From Voacanga thouarsii (lineage: Eukaryota; Streptophyta; Magnoliopsida; Gentianales; Apocynaceae), in assembly GCA_026120185.1 (NCBI GenBank), contig JANUWF010002120.1, forward strand, positions 744,001 through 808,000: DNA of 64,000 nt. Reading direction: 5' to 3'. The notes below the pieces were generated by a model. That model was given only the letters and a program-made list of their open reading frames with translations, searched no databases and had not been told where the DNA came from. The translations under genes and the position numbers were made by a program. Below are positions 25,521 to 37,796 of this stretch, piece after piece (position 1 is the first letter of the stretch; the number at the start of each line of letters is the position of its first letter).

Positions 25521-25538
25521 TCCCCGGCAACGGCACCA
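25521..25538 (-). promoter_or_regulatory. F1 primer-binding site
   Basis: On - it reads TGGTGCCGTTGCCGGGGA, six bases from the LTR end. It is the Athila-type site with one change from the usual TGGCGCC; I recall that site as matching tRNA-Asp. Confidence 0.85.
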
Positions 25539-25544
25539 CAAACT

Positions 25545-27020
25545 TAATGCGTATTTATTTGGGTATAAAAATCATATAAAAATAAGCACATTCCAAATCA
25601 AGTTTAAATTAAAATGTTAACCCCAAATTACACATATGAGCAAGCGTACTTATCATTAACATAGCATAGGGTTCAAACGAGTGTCGAACTTCAAGGAACA
25701 AGTATGCATTAAAATAAAATAATATGTACATATCAAGGATGTAGAATTATGTAACTTAAACCATTGTTTTAACAAACATGATCCTCAAGTACATAATCAT
25801 TATCATAATTAATTATTCTCTTAGCATCATGAAGAACAAATATAGATTCACTTCTTTGCCCAATCCATGAAATCCCTATCTCCTAGACAAACAAGCATCA
25901 CATATCATGTCTCAACTAATTCACCTATAAGATGCATTAATCACAATCCTTGATTAAATTTCCATATCCTGGCAAAGTTGAAACATGAAATTAACCAATG
26001 AATCCATATCCTGGCAGACATCAATTAACCTTTAATTACTTTGTTCCTAACAATTAACCCCTTTGTCCAAGTAAGTTAAAAGACGACAAATATGAAACTA
26101 ACGAATTGAGACCGCCATCAATCCCTTTGTCCAAGCAAGTTAATGGAAAGAAACAACCAATTAATCTCATAATTAGCACAAGTAATTAAACACCAAGAAT
26201 AACAATCAATTAATCAAAAGATCAAATAGCTCTCAAAATCATGAATATCTAAAACAATGTCAAATTACAATAAAACAATTAATACATCACTGTTTAAGAA
26301 AAATAAAACAAAGTAAAAGAAAGAACTCATACAGAAGCCTTCTTCTTCTTCGTTTGAAAACCTTCTTGTACAACCCTCCCTGATTTGAAGAATTCCTCCT
26401 TTGATTTGAGTGATTTTCTGTTATGATCTCTGAATTCTCTCCTCTTTTCTTGTGTTTTCCATCTATTTATAGGCTTAGGAGGTGCCTAAACTTGTTGGTG
26501 CAAGGTTCTTAGCCGAGTAGAAGTAGGAAGATACTAAAATTCTGTAGATTACCAAAAACCACGTGGAAAAATCAAGATTCTGTTTTATCCTCAGGGCATA
26601 GTCGGCGCTGCCTTGGCTGCTAGAGCCAGTGCCGATTGTGTTCTGTTTCTTCAGTCGTTCGCTGATTATTTCTTGATTTCAGCAGAATGTTGTCCAGAGT
26701 ACAACTGGAGCCGCCTTGGCTGCTAGAGCCAGCGCCAGTTTGATTTTGTTCCGGTCCTGTTTCAATAAATTTTTATCACTTCGAAGTGTGTGCAAGTAGC
26801 ACATGGCCGGCGCCGCTTCCTCTGTTCTGTCCGGTTTCGCCTCTATTCTATTTTGCGACGTTTTTGTTTTATTTTACCCCTAAAATCTATAATAATGCAC
26901 AAAATACCTTTCCAAGGTTAAAATCTCAAATATGAAAGAATATAGCTAGTTATTGAACAAAATAGATCACAAAAGAGCTTTAAATAACTAGAAAAAATAT
27001 GACTAATTTAGGCCCTATCA
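25545..27020 (-). repeat. F1 5' LTR
   Basis: 1476 bp, paired with the left LTR. GC-rich repeats recur at 26600-26640, 26700-26750 and 26800-26825. The inner end reads TAATGCG in place of TGATGC. Confidence 0.9.
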
Positions 27021-27025
27021 CTGAT

Positions 27026-28150
27026 ACTTAGAGACTAGATCATTGATCTCTCCAGTCTATCTTTCTAGAACTCTTATGATCATTCTACTACGATAAGGCT
27101 CAGTTGGTATAGGAACATCCGGTCGTGTTTCTTTTGGTTCCTCGATTGGGTGTTAGAAGTACCTTAAGTTGAATCAGTGACCAACTTTTCTTTTAACTAA
27201 ATTCTTCTTGAACCCATGGTAGATATAAGTTGTTCATCCTCTAAGTATCTAACATTAGTACTAACAAGTACTTTATGCTCTTGAAGATAATAGAAATATC
27301 CACCTCTTGTTCATTTTGGATACCTAACGAAGTAGCATAACTCTGATCTTGGTTCCAATTTACTTTCTTTTGTCAGCACACAAGCCGGGCAACCCCATAT
27401 CTTGAGATGGTTTAGTCTGGGCTTTCGTCCGGTCCACATCTCATAGGGTATCCTAGGTATTGATTTGGAAAGTACCAAGTTCAAAACACATGTCGCTATT
27501 TCTAAGGCATACCCCCAAAAGAAAATAGGAAGAAACACATGACTCATCATGCTTCTAACCATTTCTATCAAAGTTCTATTTCGTTTCTCAGCTATTTTAT
27601 TCTACTAGGGAGTCCCAGGCATAGTTAACTGAGATACTATGCCGTGATGTACCAAGTAATCCTAAACTCACCGAGGAGGTACTCTCCACCATGATTCAAT
27701 CTCAAAATTTTAATTAATTTTCCTGTTCGACACTCCATTTCAGCCTTAAACTCCTTGAATTTATCAAAAGAGTTAGACTTATGCCTCATCAGATACATGT
27801 AACCAAAACGACTATGATCATCTGTAAAAGTGATGAAGTACTCGTAGCCTCCTCGAGCTGGTGTAGTCATCGGACAACAAACACCCGTATGAACCAGTGC
27901 CAGTATTTACATGACTCTATCTGCCTTTTTGGTAAAGGGCATTTTACTCATTTTACCTTTAAGGCAAGATTCACACGAGACCATTCTTCCAATCTCAATG
28001 AATCTAAAGGCCCATTATGGATTAGCCTCTGAATCTGATTGGGATTTATACGTCCCAATCTTAATTACCACAAGTACGAGTCATTTGATATGGTCTTTCT
28101 CTTTTCATTATCAGGTTTAGATTAAATGTTAGTCACTTGATTTTCTAGTA

Positions 28151-28181
<31 letters not shown>

Positions 28182-28452
28182 TTTCATACATGTTTTCTAT
28201 ATAAATTAAATTACCATCTCTATTGATGGAAACACCAGAATGGAAAGAAAAATCTCCTTGATTCATCAATTTGGAAACTGAAATCAAATTCTGTTGAAAA
28301 AAATATATATATAAAATATCTTTCAAAACCAACCTCCTATTATAATCAAAATTAAGCTCAAGATCTCCCTCTACTTCAGTCTATATTCTTGCTCTATTAC
28401 CTACTTGAAGTCCATGCTCACCCTTACTGAGTCTCATTGTCCTTCTGAACCC
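27026..28452 (-). pseudogene. Element B integrase and protease C-terminal part
   Basis: On - from 28452: LKDILYI and QNLISVSK of protease (28332-28230), damaged GAG-pre-integrase zinc region near 28050-27950, integrase core with GGYEYFITFTDDHSRFGY (27850) and LRLNHGGEYL (27720; the catalytic Asp of the usual SDRGGEY is Asn), then SMMSH and [13 protein letters not shown] to about 27330. Stops and frameshifts are frequent. A TA microsatellite at 28149-28174 has expanded inside the coding region. Confidence 0.85.
28149..28174. repeat. TA microsatellite
   Basis: Thirteen or so TA units within the former protease/zinc region of element B. Confidence 0.9.
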
Positions 28453-28899
28453 CTATAAAGAATTGCAGATATGATCAGTGGCTCCAGAATTAACTATCCA
28501 TGAAGATGTTGATCCAACCATCAAAATAGACTCTAAGTATAGAGCAATACCTAAAGTAGACTTGATTAAGAAGTTCGGAGAATCTTTCTTCCAGTGCCAT
28601 TTCTTTCCACACTTGAAGCATTTGCCTTTGGGCTTCCCGTTGGGCTTGGCCTGACCAGATGCTTTGGGCTGAGCCCCTACGTTGTTTTGGACCATTCTCC
28701 TCTTGAATTTCTTTGGTTTTACCTTAATTCCAAAAGAAGAAGCAGAACAATAGATAAAAACCTTTGACACGGGCTTCATGATCTTCTCTACTGCCTGGAG
28801 CTTATTTATAAGCTCCATGAGATTCATATCCAACTTGTTCATATTGTAGTTCAACTTGAACTGAGAATATGAATCAGGCAGAGTTTCAAGAACCATATC
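28453..28899 (-). pseudogene. Element B Gag C-terminus and protease start
   Basis: From the insertion site on -: VLETLPDSYSQFKLNYNMNKL of gag, a basic linker, a zinc knuckle CFKCGKKWHWKKDS (last Cys is Ser), then WIVNSGATDHIC, the protease active site with Asp changed to Asn. Gag and protease share one frame, as in A1. The N-terminal part of gag is at 33229-33696, separated by C2. Confidence 0.9.
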
Positions 28900-29130
28900 T
28901 ATGAAACCCCAGTCGAAACTAACCTTAGAGTAAGGGGTTAGGATGCATATAATGTTTTATTGCATGTATAAATATATTTTTATATGATTTTATGTGCTTT
29001 GGATTTGTGTTTTATAGTATAGAGGGCTTGGTTATGCAAAATGGTAATTATTGCCTGAGGTAAAAATAGGGAGATAACTTGAGAATTAAATAGGAAAAAT
29101 ATTTTAGAGAGAAAATAAGAACAAAAGTTG

Positions 29131-29192
29131 TTGTGGTGTAGTGGGTAGAACTTTAGAATTAATTCTTGAGGTCATGGGTTCAAATTCCATCA
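29131..29192 (+). other. tRNA-like module in C2
   Basis: A-box-like TGGTGTAGTGG (29134-29144) with following GTAGAAC, and B-box-like GGGTTCAAATTCC (29176-29188) at tRNA-like spacing. ATGGG and TCCAT can pair to form a T-arm around TTCAAAT. C1 has the matching module at 43755-43815. It is not an intact tRNA gene. Confidence 0.55.
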
Positions 29193-30786
29193 TTAGAGCT
29201 TTAGCATGATTAAATTTTATTTTTTCTTGGGAAGTGGTACTTTCGGCCTTAAGAGCTTTAGGGTAGAGTAGAGATGTTGTCTTAGGGGAGACATGATAGG
29301 AGTACTCTAATCCTATTCTTTTACCCTACACAAAAATTCCTAAGGGAATTCATTTCTTCTTGATCTTTAATTTCTCCTAATTCTCAATTCATTAGGTTGG
29401 TCAAATTTGTTCTAGCCAATTTTATTCCAGAAAATTCAGTGAAGTGTTATGGCTTTGAAGGTTCAAAATGTCTTAGTGAAAGACAACTTATGGACCAAAA
29501 ATATGGAAAGGATGGGGAAGGTTCCAAGAGAATTAATTCCCCTAGTGAACCTTCTAAAACTTCACTCTAGCTAGATTCATTTTCCTTCATGTCATGAACT
29601 GAAATTTTCACAGCTTCTTGTGCCTTCAAAGTGTCAAAATTCTCAGACATTATTCCCTCCCAAATGCTGCCAAAAAATGGCCCTTTTGAATAGCTTGAAA
29701 CCTGGAATTTTTTGTCCATTTTCGGATTGCACAAATTCTGTGCAAAACCAGAAAAATTTCTGGGCAAAATCGCAGCATAGGTGCCCCTAAACCAAGCTGA
29801 TTTCTTCCAGTTTTCTCCCAGTTCCCTAACCATGTTTTTCCTCCATGAAGAAGGCTAGAAACCAGCCATGAAAGACCCCTGGATTCTCCTTCAAACTCTC
29901 TACAAGATAGCTGGAAAATGGCAGCCGAAACTACCCAGGAAAATTCCAGTAGTAGCAAAAATTCTGTGTAGGATTTCTGTTCAGCTTTGTTTCCTAATTC
30001 ATCCTTAACCGAAACTCCATCCTTTTCCTGCATAAACCACTCTTAAACAGCCCTAAACTGAACTCCATTGTGCTCCTCAAGCTCCTGCACGAAAATCAAA
30101 CATGCCTGCCCGAAAATATCTCCAGCAAATCACTGCAATCCTGCCTTGATTGGATACCAAAATTCTAGCCATATTAATTTAGCAACCTTCCATAAAATGT
30201 CTCTCAAACAACCAGACCTTTCCTTCACCATTGTACCCCCTCTTTTTGGCCACCATTACCCTCCTTCAACCAGCTTCCGTCCAGCAGAAATCCTAGCCAG
30301 CAGTCGACCATAACAACTTCCAAAAAGCTTCCATTGAACAAGATATTCTTGCTATATTTTGTTTCCAAATTTGATTCACAAAAATATTCTTTTAGGATTT
30401 CAATAACCAGCCTTCCTTTTTCCTTTCAAATAAAAAAATCATCTAGCTAAAACACTCTAGCAATTCGACACTCTCTCCCTCAGAATTTCGGCCAGCATTA
30501 ACCAAAATTCCTCCATTCTCTTCAACCTTCAAGCACACATAGAACACCAAGAACACCTACTCCTTTCTTTCGCCTAATACCTCTCCAAATCATTTCAAAC
30601 TTCTTCCAAAAATTCCAAATTTCATCTACTTACTGCCATGAGTCCATCCATACCATTTTTAACATCAAACTTCAAAATTCAACTTGCTCTTTTGGATAAA
30701 AAATCAGAAATTTTGTGAAGGCTCAAGAACACTTTCAAGGTAGGTTTGTTCAAACAACTTCATCTTCTCTAATCTTTGATCTCTAA

Positions 30787-30816
<30 letters not shown>
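30787..30816. repeat. TA microsatellite in C2
   Basis: An uninterrupted TA run. The corresponding place in C1 (about 45400) has a CT run instead. Confidence 0.9.
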
Positions 30817-30820
<4 letters not shown>

Positions 30821-33228
30821 TAATCATGCCAATGGACTCTCTTCTTCTCTTTTCTCTTTCTCACTCTCTCTTTCTCTCTCTCCCTTTCTTGGCCGAACCT
30901 CTCTCCTTCTTGGCCGAATGGCTCTTCACCAATGGCCATGCTTTCTTCATCTATCTTGGATGAATCTAGGCATCTAGGAGTTGAGATCCATTCGAAACTC
31001 CTTTAAGGTACTCACCAATCAAGTAAGTCCCCTCAACCATCTTTTTAGACTCTAGATTCATGTCTCTATAGTGATATTAGAAGGAGATGGGCTATGATTG
31101 TGGTTTAAGCATATGTTGTTGTGATGAGTTGAATTCGAAGCATGAATGGATGTGTGGATATGATGGAGTTGGGGTTGATGCAAGTGATGATTTATCTTAG
31201 ATGATATTATGTGTTTCTAGGGTTTAATGCATGTCTCCATGTCTTTGTGATCAAGTATGCTTGAGATTATGTCACCTATGGTGAATAGGATTTATATTCG
31301 TGTATGATCATTAAAGCCATGATTATGTTTATGCTAGTGGAGGTTGGATCATGCCTTAGTAAATTTAGATCTATGCCTATATGCATGATTTAGATGATTT
31401 GATGAATTGAAGGGGTATATATGTTCATGATTGTGGTTAGCAATAGAATTATGATCATGATCTAGTTGTCCCTAAGCTAAATTTTATTTCCTCAATAAAA
31501 TGTTTAATATTATGAATCTTGCTAGTAATTTCGAAAAACCCTAGGAAGGGTAGATTTGTATTATTAAATATATAATAAGGATATTTTAGTCAAATAAATA
31601 ATAAATTTACTAGAAAATAATATATATATATTATATAAAATGATAAAATCAAATAAAGTCTTTTATGAAAATAATCATAATAAGTAAAATATTTATTTAA
31701 TTATTATCTTTTAGCCAGAACCTATTAAAATTTATTTATTATATTTCAATCAAGATTTGTTAAAATTTATTTTCAACTAATTTTAATTAGAAATTATTTT
31801 CTAGCATTAATTATTAATAAATTATTATTTTACCTAATACCACCTAGGACCCTTTTATCAAATAAACTCTAAATTATTCTTAGCAAGAATTAAACCTTCA
31901 ACTTATTAGTACCTATTTTCGAAAACACTAATTATTTTAAATATCAAATTAGACTTAACTTATAAACCTTTTATTTATTATTTGGTCTTAAAGCTTGGGA
32001 TACTAGGATCGTGGTAGTAGTGAGTTGAGGTAATTTTATTTGTGAAAGTGGATCTTGGCTTGAGATTGATTGTGATTTATATTTACCCCAGGCGGGGTTG
32101 GGTCAGCGATCGAAGATCTTTATTTTATCTCGAGCTAAAGATCAGGTAAGCTCCTGCATAAAACCTGATTGATGTAAAACTGTTTATTACGGCAAGCCAA
32201 ATGTAGAGTGCATGGACACTCATTTCTGTAAAGGCAATTGAGGATTGACTTCTTCCTTATTTCAGTCAAATAAATTATTTGAAATCAATAAGCAGATTTA
32301 CTTAAACTCAAAATTCTTTCTAAAACTAATTTTGACAAAGACTTTGGAAACCCTTAATTGCCATTTTCGTGTGAAACTGTGTTTTGTTCATTTTTCCCAA
32401 GTGGGATACATTCGTTGAGTACTCAATAGGGGTGGACTACTAGAACTAGTCTTTGAAGGGTTAGGGTGAGTATCTCAGTAAGTGGCCACCTCTGAGGGGT
32501 GAGTTGTTCCCGGATAAGATGTCAATCCAGTAGGTCGTGCCGGTTTGAGCTAGCAGTTTTTATTTCAGTCAAGTGATTATGTTTTGCCGAAATGGACACT
32601 TGGTTGTTGTTTGGGTAGAGAGAATGAGAAGTATCTTGCCTGGTAAGCCGATCACCTACCTTTTTTTGTCAGTCTGCACAAAGTGTCGGCATTCTGACCG
32701 GTTATGGGGCCCAATGTGTGGTAATGCATGATCCTTTCTTTTGAGTGGTTGCTTTCAATAATTATGTATGGCTGGAAGCCAAAATGCCACTCTTGATTTT
32801 AACTAATGTGTATTGCTTGCCAGTAATTCTCTTATAAAGATTTTATACTTTGCATTCACGAACTATTTTCACTCAACACTCCAAGCACACACAGACTTAC
32901 TGAGATTTTTATCTCATCACCATTTTTACCATGATTTCAGGTCGATCCTGCTGTGGGGATGAGTAGCTAGATATTGTCTGCCGTGGAAGATTTTTGTTGA
33001 TAATTTATTTTGTGTAATGCTTTGGAGAGATGAGTGTGGATAAATTTTATTATGGATTTATTTTTGGTATTCTTGGATTTATTCTTGGGTTGTAATTAAT
33101 TTTAAGTTAAAGTATTATTTTTATTCCGCAATTTTGTTTGTGTGACCAAGTTATAAAGACCCCTTGTCCTTTGGACGGTGCGACATCCCTGGCCCTGGCG
33201 GGCCTAGGCAGTGGGGTATTACAATATC

Positions 33229-33696
33229 AATTTGGCTCTCAGGATCTATCGTTACGCCTAGGACCTCGGTCTCATCAAAGTAGGCAATTATCTTTAACAG
33301 ATGCTCTCGAACCGATGCCCTATCTGCCATTCTAGTGGTCATGATTACCCTAAGAAATTCCTTCCTTGCGGGCTGGCTCTTGTCAGAAAACATGGTACGC
33401 AATGACAAATCCATGTCGTACACAGTGGCCATGTGCTCATGCTTAGATTAGAGCACACTAGATATAGAAGCCAACATGTAGCATTTAGCCATCCCATCGG
33501 CTTTCTTCCATGCCTTCTCGACCTCTTGATCCTGATCAGTAGATTCTTCCCCAAACACAAGACAGGGATCTGCAAGAACATACTTGTACTCCTCAGTAGT
33601 GGATACTGTGTTCAGGTTCCTCTTCCAGTCAACATAATTTTAGCCTGTCAACTTATTTTTCTCGAGAATGATTGATAATGGACTAAAACCAAACAT
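33229..33696 (-). pseudogene. Element B Gag N-terminus
   Basis: From the ATG at 33696 on -: MFGFSPLSIIL, NYVDWKRNLN, KYVLADPCLVFGEE, then MATVYDMDLSLRTMF and EVLGVTIDPESQIDIV up to the C2 insertion. It aligns with A1 Gag throughout. Two internal stops are visible, near NKLTG and before SKHEHM. A splice acceptor TTTTTTTGCAG at 33706 precedes the start, as in family A. Confidence 0.9.
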
Positions 33697-34117
33697 TTTG
33701 ACATACTGCAAAAAAACATTCATTTAGTTTGCAAGAAATAAAAATGCACATTCTTTATATTATTTCTTTGATAATAGATAACTCTTACAACTATTATCAA
33801 TAATATAAATAGTTTGCCTCCTAGAAAAGCTAACAGAGCTTCATAGGAAGATTAATAGCATCTTGAATTAAGTGTATGACCATTACGAATCAAAACATCC
33901 TAAAATAGGTAATGGTGTAGAAAAAGTTCCACCAATAGGATGTCACTAATTCACACCACCTATGGGTAATCTAATGCTAAAAACCTCCAACGTAGGTTGG
34001 TCGATTCTAGTAAACACCTTAGGTTTTTAATTTTACTCTTCTATTAGTTCTAGATACTTGTAGAAATCCATCCTATAGGGGTCATGCTCAGAATGACACG
34101 AGGAGATCCACTATCTC
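33697..34117 (-). other. Element B leader, gag-proximal part
   Basis: Non-coding. Resembles the gag-proximal leader of A1 (9390-9780) in the CCTCCAACGT and GGGATCC-like blocks. It is cut at 34117 by element E (duplication ATCTC, 34113-34117 and 56290-56294) and continues at 56295. Confidence 0.75.
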
Positions 34118-34227
34118 TGTTAGCCCTAAGGGTTTTCCTCTATGTTTTGATTTATGACAAACGTTGATATAAACTAACTTGTTAATCTATTGTGATAGGA
34201 CATGTTTAGCCTTTTTTTTTTTCAAAA
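34118..34227 (+). repeat. E 5' LTR, first part
   Basis: Matches 55072-55180. It merges into A2 leader sequence near 34222-34230. About 350 bp present in the 3' LTR (about 55180-55525) are missing before the LTR resumes at 39813. Confidence 0.8.
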
Positions 34228-35835
34228 ATGTAAGTAAAAATGTCCAAAGAAGCCGCAGAAAGAAGCAATAGAAAAGCGCAGAAGAAATTGCAAGTTTTCG
34301 CGCGGAGGAAAAAAAAATAAAGAAGAAGGCACTGTTCCTAAGCCGCTGAGCCGAGCCGAGCCGCCACCATTATTGAGTCTGGAGCCGTGTCACTGGAAGC
34401 AGCTTGAGGTGCTGGCGCAAAAGCCGTTTGCAATTGCAAATTGCAATTTGCGCGCAGGTAAACGGGTTGATGAGCGGGTCAGCGGGGCACCGGGAGCACA
34501 CGCGGGCGGCAGTAGCAGGTCGAGGGTGCAAGTTAGCACCTGGAGCGGGTCACGGGTCGTGGGCGCTCTGTGGGCTAAAGCAGCTCGTGGTACAGTACGG
34601 CTGGTGCATCGGATCGCTGTGACCGCAGAGCAAAATGGGCTCTGATCTGGTGCAGCGGGTGTACGTGGACCGACAGTTTTGTTTTTTGCAATTTTCGTTG
34701 TTTTTTTTTTCTATTTTGGGTCCCATACTAGGCGAAGTTAATATTTTGGCAATAGTTTATATTCTTGGAATATATTTGCATGAAAAATATTAGTAAGGGA
34801 TTTTAGGATTAAACAAGACCATTAATTAATTAATTAATTAATTAATGTATTTAATTCTATTATTTGGGCACTTAGGTTTAAAAATAGAAAAGTATGAAAA
34901 CATTTACTGTTTTCTTTCATGCTATTTTTTATTTTTTATTTTTTTGGTGTACCTATGTGTGCATTTTCTCAAAGACCAAAATCTTTGGGAACATTTTTTA
35001 CAAGAAAACATTTTTCTTCAAAAATTAAATGGTTATTTTAATTTGAACAAAATTTAATCGTTGGATATTTTCTCAAAGGATTTAATCCTTGACATAGAAA
35101 ATATATTGGATTTAGATATTTTTGTAAATTAAAATGGAAAGCCATTTTGTTTTATTTTGCACTAGAAAAATTATTTTGTGAAATAAACTTGAGACCAAAG
35201 TCTCTAGAAAGTTTTAATTGGAAATTTTTTTGAAATCATTAAGTTTTTAATTTAAATAAAATTAGTCCATGAAAAAATCTCTCAAATGATATAAAACTTG
35301 ACATAGAGATTTTAATGTATTTAGATATTTTATTATTTAGTTAAGGAAAAACTTAATGGAAATTTCAAAAGGATATTTTTCAAGAAAATCTTTATTTCAA
35401 AAGATTAAGTGGGAGAGGGGTTCCAACGGCCCACGGCTTCCATCACGATCCTCATTAGAGATCGTGGGTCCCCTCGCGTCACCCTGGGAGTGAACCTGTA
35501 TAGGATAGGGATACCATAAGGATCTAGATCAAATGGGAGGATGTAATTAATAACCAGGGGCACATACTATAATCGGTCAGCCCACGTTGGAGGTTATAGT
35601 GCGAGGTACATCCATAGAAAATGAGAGGAAATGGTCATCCCCTCGATGGAGTTATTCTTTACATCATTACCTAGAAGGGAAATTAATTTGTGGTAGTTAA
35701 TACACTTAGCTTATGAAACTGTTAATCTTTCTAAGAAGCTATGTCAGTTTTTCTAAGAGTCAAATTATTTTCAGTGGACAAATTCATTTTGTTTTCACAA
35801 ACTAAATCTTTTCTTTTATTTTCAATTTTTCAGAA
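34228..35835 (+). other. A2 leader (inferred intron, truncated)
   Basis: Colinear with A1 leader 9390-11020 on the opposite strand. GC-rich island at 34380-34680. Polypurine stretch AAGTGGGAGAGGGG at 35406-35420. It ends with pyrimidine tract and CAG at 35831-35833, the same splice acceptor as in A1, two bases before the gag ATG. Confidence 0.75.
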
Positions 35836-36018
35836 ATGGTGGGAGGTTTTTTTAGTCCTTTGGCCGTTATTCTCCGAGAGAATAAGTTAACGGGACCGAA
35901 CTATGTAGACTGGAAGAGGAACTTGGACATAATACTCACAGCTGAGGAGTATAAGTATGTCCTTTATGAGACCTGCTTTGTTATCGGGGAAGGTTGCACT
36001 GCCAAAGAGCGAGCGGTT
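35836..36018 (+). pseudogene. A2 Gag, N-terminal fragment
   Basis: MVGGFFSPLAV at 35836, then NKLTGPNYVDWKRNLD and YKYVLYET, very close to A1 Gag. After about 60 codons it joins unrelated pol sequence at a deletion junction around 36018-36030. Confidence 0.9.
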
Positions 36019-37788
36019 GAGAACTTCCATGAAACTTAAGGAGAGGTTATCTATGGAATCAACTTTTTTTTACTCGATTGTGGAACAAGAAGAGGCACAG
36101 CCTTAAGAGCCTATACAAATGGAGCCTCGTCGTAGTAGGAGAGTGTCTAGGGTTCCGGAGAAATGGACTGAAGAAGCTTTTGAGCTAGTCTCCAACCATC
36201 AGGAACAAGACCCCACTAGATACGAGAAGGTTATTGCTGATGCTGATGCAAATCTATGGCATGAAGCAATAAAAGCCGAGATTGAGTCTATGTAGTTCAA
36301 TTAGGTTTGGGATCTTGTAGCTTCACCTAAAGGAATAAAACTCATTGGGTGTAAGTAGGTGTACAAGAGAAAGAGGGGAGCGGATGGGAAGGTGGAAACC
36401 TTCACAGCTAGGCTTGTGGTGAAAGGGTATACTCAGAAAGAGGGAATTGATTATGAGGAAACCTTTTCCCCGGTAACCATACTTAAATCCATCCGCATCC
36501 TCCCTGCCATCGCATGTCACTATGACTACGAGATATGACAAATAGATGTCAAGACGGCATTCTTAAATGGCCATCTTAGCGAAGACATCTATATGTCCCA
36601 ACCGAAAGGCTTTATTGCCGAAGGCAAGGAACATATAGTTTGCAAGCTTTGAAATCCATTTATGGACTTAAGCAGGTATCGAGAGCAGAGAACATTCGTT
36701 TTGATGAGATTGTAAAGTCTTATGTATTTATTTAAAATGAGGATAAACTATGCGTGTACAGGAAACTTGAAGGCATTAATGTGGTTTTTCTTATCTTGTA
36801 TATGGATGACATTCTACTCATTGGAAATGATGTAAGGTCATTGTCATCTACAAAGGTTTGGCGGTGTAGTCAATTCAATATGAAGGACTTGGGAGAAGTC
36901 AGCTACATTCTCGGGATTAGGCTTCTTAGAAATAGAAAGCAGAGAATGTTAGGATTATCTCAAGCGGAATACATTGACAAAATGCTGGCTAAGTACAACT
37001 TAGACTCATGCAAGGGAGGTTTAATCCCTTGCAGGTATGGGTTGTCATTTTCTTCAAGGGACTATCCGAAGTCTCAAGAAGAAAAGGACAGAATGAGTAG
37101 GATTCCCTACGCTTCGGCTGTGGGAAGTCTCATGTACGCCATACTGTGTACTAGGCTAGATATCTGCATTGACGTAGGCTTAGTTAGCAGATATCAGTCA
37201 AACCCTGGGGAGGTTCATTGGCAAGCTATAAAGTATATTCTCAAGTACCTCAAGGGAACGAGAGATTATATGTTGGTTTACAGGGCTGATGATTTGGTTC
37301 TTACAGGATACACAGACTCAGACTTCCAAGCGAATAAAGATGAGAGAAAATCCACTAGTGGATATGTCTTCACCTTATCTGGAGGAGCAATTTCATGGAG
37401 AAGTATAAAGCAATCTTGCATTGCTGACTCAACCATGGAAGCTGAGTATGTTGCACTTTCGGAGGCATCCAAGGAAGCAGTCTCGCTCCAGAAGTTTTTT
37501 TCAGAACTTGGAGTCGTACCACATATGGACAGGCCGGTTGTGATGTTTTGCGACAACACTGGAGCAGTAACGCAATCTAAGGAACCTCGGAACCACAAGA
37601 AGTGGAAGCACATCGAGAGGAAGTACCACCTGATCCGAGATTTCATCTAGAGACAGAAAGTCGTGGTGGAACAGATTGCCTCAGAAAATAATCTAGCAGA
37701 TTTATTCACCAAGCTTTTTGCTGAGAAAGTCTTCAAGAGACACTTAGATGCCATAGGGGTGGGCACCTATGAACTTACCTATTTTTAG
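36019..37788 (+). pseudogene. A2 RT and RNase H
   Basis: Linker with RVSRVPEKW and NLWHEAIKAEIES, RT fingers with YKRKRGADGKVET and VKGYTQKEGIDYEE, then TGA at 36536-36538 followed by CAA and DVKTAFLNGHLSEDIY; one or more frameshifts near 36650-36750. From 36754 a 298-codon frame is open: LYMDDILLIGNDV, QSNPGEVHWQA, then RNase H GYTDSDF, TMEAEYVA, FCDNTGAV. A TAG at 37648-37650 stops it, and decayed RNase H end sequence continues to GTYELTYF at about 37785. Catalytic Asp pair of RT is present. Confidence 0.9.
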
Positions 37789-37796
37789 AGTGCAAT

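Larger units (their letters stand above)
16054..27020 (-). mobile_element. Athila-like element F1 lacking pol, with a solo A LTR inside
   Basis: LTRs at 16054-17598 plus 19640-19641, and at 25545-27020; target duplication CTGAT at 16049-16053 and 27021-27025. The PBS next to the right LTR is of Athila type, and the PPT next to the left LTR sets the strand as -. It carries an Athila-type gag and an Athila-type second ORF, but protease, RT, RNase H and integrase are absent between them. It is inserted in element B pol. LTRs differ by several percent by eye and by a deletion of about 65 bp in the right one near 25710. Confidence 0.9.
28900..33223. mobile_element. Long Tekay/Del-like LTR, probably solo (copy C2)
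   Basis: 4324 bp starting TATGAAACCCC (TGTGAAACCCC in C1) and ending GGGGTATTACA, flanked by ATATC at 28895-28899 and 33224-33228. It splits the gag of element B. No reading frame has database-like motifs; long open stretches near 29570-30310 are low-complexity noise. There is no internal direct repeat that would mark two LTRs, so a solo LTR is the simplest reading. Contents: tRNA-like module (29131-29192), TA repeat (30787-30816), pyrimidine-rich block (30835-30900). Lineage is inferred from length and ends. Confidence 0.8.

Noticed and set aside
29567..30313. Open frames of 80-130 codons on both strands in C2
   Set aside because: No recognisable motif, composition follows low-complexity LTR sequence, and the frames are not kept in the colinear copy C1.
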